Shown in pieces: positions 32,601-34,144 of a stretch of 34,144 nucleotides of DNA. The DNA is from a bacterium. GTDB taxonomy: Bacteria; Actinomycetota; Acidimicrobiia; Spongiisociales; JAHEDJ01. The stretch lies in NCBI GenBank assembly GCA_024641325.1, contig JAHEDJ010000001.1:257375-291518 (forward strand), written 5' to 3'. The notes beneath the pieces are model-generated. The model saw only the letters and a program-made list of their open reading frames with translations. It had not been told where the DNA came from and made no database searches. Both the position numbers and the translations under genes were made by a program. Each line of letters starts with the position of its first letter. The stretch's first letter is position 1.

Positions 32601-34071
32601 GGGGCCGAAGTTCGGCGAAGAGCTCCGACGGATACCGGCCAGACAGCATGTCGAGGACTGCTTCGAACGGTCCTCTGGCGAGTTCTGCAAAAGGGGCGGC
32701 CCTGCGCACGAGCGAATACAGGGCGTCGACGTCCCAGGAATCTTTGGCCGACATGGCGACAATGTGTTGGGCCAGCACGTCGAGCGGACTGCGCGGGATG
32801 CGGGTCGACTCGACCGCGCGGGCAAGCATTCGGTCGACGACGACTGTTGAGACCAGCAAGTCGCCCCGGTACTTGGGGAACACCTTGGCGCGAGATGCCG
32901 CTCCGACCTGGTGCCCGGCGCGGCCAACGCGCTGCAGGCCGCTGGCGACCGAGGTTGGTGACTCAATCTGGAGCACGAGGTCGACGGCGCCCATATCGAT
33001 GCCCAGTTCCAGCGAAGATGTGGCGACGACGGCCGGCAGCTCGCCGCGCTTCAGCTTCTCCTCGATCTCCAGCCGCTGTTCCCGGGACACCGACCCGTGA
33101 TGGGCCCGAGCGACCTCTTCCCCGGCGAGGCGGTTCAACTCGTCGCAGATGCGCTCGGCGAGTCGCCGGCTGTTGGCGAAGACGATGGTCGACCGATGAT
33201 TGCGGATGTGCTCGAGCAGGGTGGGGTAAATGGCGGTCCACACCGACGTCCGGGCCGGTGGCAGGTGGGCGGGACCGTCGTACACCCCCTGCGGGGTGGG
33301 AGGAGCGGCGGCAACTGCGGTCATGTCCTCGACCGGCACGACTAGCTCGATGTCGAGTTCTTTGTCGCCGGGTACATCGATCAGCTGAACGGGACGCGGC
33401 GTCCAAACGCCGCTCTCATCTGTTCCGCCCCCTAGGAACGACCCGATCACTTCGAGGGGACGCTGGGTGGCGGATAGGCCGATGCGCTGCGGGGAGACCG
33501 CGGTGATCTCCTCGAGGCGTTCGAGCGAGAGAGCGAGATGGGCGCCCCGTTTCGTGGCTGCCACCGCATGGACCTCGTCCACGATCACCCAGCGGACGGA
33601 TCGCAGCGTTTCGCGAGCCTGTGAGGTGAGGAGGAGATACAGCGACTCCGGGGTGGTGATGAGCACGTCGGGCGGGTTCCGCTGCATGCGACGCCGTTCG
33701 TCGGCGGGAGTATCGCCGGTGCGAATGAAGGTGGTGATGTCGGGAAGCGAGGGGAGCTCGAGCCGCTGCGCGGCGTGCCGGATGCCGGTGAGGGGAGCGC
33801 GCAGGTTTCGGTCGATGTCGTAGGCGAGCGCCTTGAGGGGAGAGATGTAGAGGACTCTGCACCGTTCCTTGGCCGGGGGGAGCGGGTCGTGCAAGATTCG
33901 GTCGAGCGTCCAGAGGAATGCGGCCAGCGTCTTCCCGGATCCGGTCGGAGCGTGGATCAGCGTGTGCCGGCCGTCCGCAATCGCCGGCCAGCCCATATTT
34001 TGTGCCTCCGTCGGCGCCGCGAACGATGCCTCGAACCAGGCACGCGTGGCGGGGGAGAACTGATCGAGCAC
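29698..34071 (-). CDS. lhr: Lhr-type ATP-dependent DNA helicase
   Basis: 1457 residues with a GTG start at 34071 (no strong SD). It is full length for the long Lhr form (E. coli about 1538). Superfamily 2 motifs: TEAQNMGWPAI (Q-motif-like), Walker A APTGSGKT (41-48), ITTPESL, DEVH (165-168) and SAT (200-202). The second RecA domain has IVFANSRR, AHHGSVSREQR, VVATSSLELGIDMGAVD and LQRVGRAGHQVG. A winged-helix domain and a long C-terminal region follow, up to YRGGK. Mycobacterial Lhr is a 3'-to-5' translocase that prefers RNA:DNA hybrids and is damage-inducible in that genus. Here I see no LexA box in the 73 nt upstream. DUF4032 follows on the same strand. Confidence 0.95.
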   Translation of the reverse strand: MLDQFSPATRAWFEASFAAPTEAQNMGWPAIADGRHTLIHAPTGSGKTLAAFLWTLDRILHDPLPPAKERCRVLYISPLKALAYDIDRNLRAPLTGIRHAAQRLELPSLPDITTFIRTGDTPADERRRMQRNPPDVLITTPESLYLLLTSQARETLRSVRWVIVDEVHAVAATKRGAHLALSLERLEEITAVSPQRIGLSATQRPLEVIGSFLGGGTDESGVWTPRPVQLIDVPGDKELDIELVVPVEDMTAVAAAPPTPQGVYDGPAHLPPARTSVWTAIYPTLLEHIRNHRSTIVFANSRRLAERICDELNRLAGEEVARAHHGSVSREQRLEIEEKLKRGELPAVVATSSLELGIDMGAVDLVLQIESPTSVASGLQRVGRAGHQVGAASRAKVFPKYRGDLLVSTVVVDRMLARAVESTRIPRSPLDVLAQHIVAMSAKDSWDVDALYSLVRRAAPFAELARGPFEAVLDMLSGRYPSELFAELRPRVDWDRVANTIEGRPGALQLAVQNPGTIPDRGLYTVHLPDGARVGELDEEMVYESRVGDVFILGASTWRINEITADRVEVVPAPGESGATMPFWHGDMLGRTIETGRALGAFTRTIGKLDRRDAERTLVDHYRLDELAASNLAGYLEEELEATGHLPTDDTVVVERFRDEIGDWRVVVLSPFGARVHAPWAMALTARFRQTHDRAVDVIWGDDGIALRFPDQDDIPSAADLFIDPEEIESELVDHLADTAMFAARFREASARSLLLPRRRPGKRTPLWLQRRRAGDLLNIVRQFGSFPIVLETYREILQDDFDVPSLVDLLRDLRSRKIRMVEVELDSPSPFASSLLFEFVASFLYEGDTPLAERRAAALTLDRELLGELLGEGELRQLLSPDVIAAVELELQRLASGYQATGRSGVHDLLRQLGPLTVEELTARLTDEDPLPLLAELHARNQAIEIHMGGLPRWAAIDDAARLRDALGVQPPVGVPQVFLDPVEDPLGDVVSRFARTHCPFSVETASLALGLPIAVVATALASLEAAGRVVHGAFRPDGSETEWVDNEVLRRIKRRSLAVLRSEIEPVDTATMAAFAINWHGVGGVRRSSDRLVEIVRQLQGYPVAASALESDILAARMRYDPAMLDQLMLAGDIVWVGHGSLGSRDGKLALFFREQLSKLAFARPTDFTATGIHDSILDLLLRRGASFFADIYEAAGGGDPDGVHDALWDLVWQGLITNDTLAPVRSLSARKRKGSRRGALRSTFAPSTAGRWWLVSEAMNTELPDTIRSTAWTDLLLERHGVVTRDGASAEAVPGGFTRFYPILRQMEDIGKVRRGYFVEGMGGAQFALPGAVDRLRTRGDATEALAATDPANLYGAALPWPAHPAGRPARAAGSWVIIRSGSLAAYVDRRRILTFEEPDDSVALAVGLIGRRRGRMTVNEIDGLPPSAALLGNSLQGHGFAVTPRGLAYRGGK

Positions 34072-34109
34072 CCCGTCACGCTAGCGACCCCGAGTGACAT
34101 AGTTTCTCA

Positions 34110-34144
34110 GCAATACTGTCGTTCCCCACGCGTGACAGCATTGC
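34110..34144. repeat. Imperfect inverted repeat at the window edge
   Basis: gcaatactgtc (34110-34120) and gacagcattgc (34134-34144) pair over 10 of 11 positions around a 13-nt loop. It lies 39 bp upstream of the lhr start. It may be an operator, a hairpin or the edge of a larger element cut off by the window. Confidence 0.45.

Overview
The window looks like a piece of chromosome from a high-GC actinobacterium. It may belong to the Acidimicrobiia, which is an inference from gene content and not a phylogeny. The supporting signs are a split ImuA/ImuB/DnaE2 mutagenesis cassette under SOS boxes of the CGAAC-N4-GTTCG type, an LLM-class (F420-type) oxidoreductase, Thr-rich cell-wall linkers, a full-length Lhr helicase, frequent GTG/TTG starts and tight gene packing. 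I see no rRNA, tRNA, CRISPR array, insertion sequence or prophage.

Layout from left to right. 1-3145: a DUF4349-type lipoprotein (-) divergent from SOS-controlled imuA-imuB (+). 3216-7087: a plsC/MFS pair (-), an SGNH hydrolase (-) and a divergent LLM oxidoreductase (+). 7143-8498: an anchored Ig-like repeat protein (-). 8755-12835: SOS-controlled dnaE2 and a downstream possible nuclease-like protein (+). 12856-16042: a cell-wall lytic-transglycosylase-like protein, ATP-dependent PEP carboxykinase and a P-loop uridine-kinase-like protein, all (-). 16160-16669: ferritin (+). 16778-18534: an AroQ/alpha-beta-hydrolase fusion and a hypothetical protein (-). 18705-20122: an ECF sigma factor translationally coupled to a second Ig-like membrane protein (+). 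20298-23078: a lipoate-ligase-family gene (-) divergent from an ABC exporter (+). 23062-29655: yajQ, a hydrolase, an adenine methyltransferase, small proteins, a universal stress protein, a flavin reductase, an SDR and a DUF4032 kinase-like protein. 29698-34071: lhr (-).

How the genes may work together. imuA-imuB and dnaE2 lie 5.6 kb apart, but their promoters share an identical 18-nt LexA-box/-10 segment, so they probably act as one SOS mutasome regulon. The ECF sigma promoter, GTAAACCTTT-N13-CGAGTTAC, recurs with the same spacing (CGAGTAAC) upstream of the distant Ig-like gene at 7143-8498. That gene is a paralogue of the membrane protein encoded directly behind the sigma factor. Together they look like a small envelope-sensing regulon, and this is the best candidate here for an undescribed system.

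A second theme is a family of 7-bp tandem repeats in which every unit begins with GC. Arrays sit at the 3' ends of three genes, supply the stop codons of two of them, and appear in frame inside the PHP domain of DnaE2.
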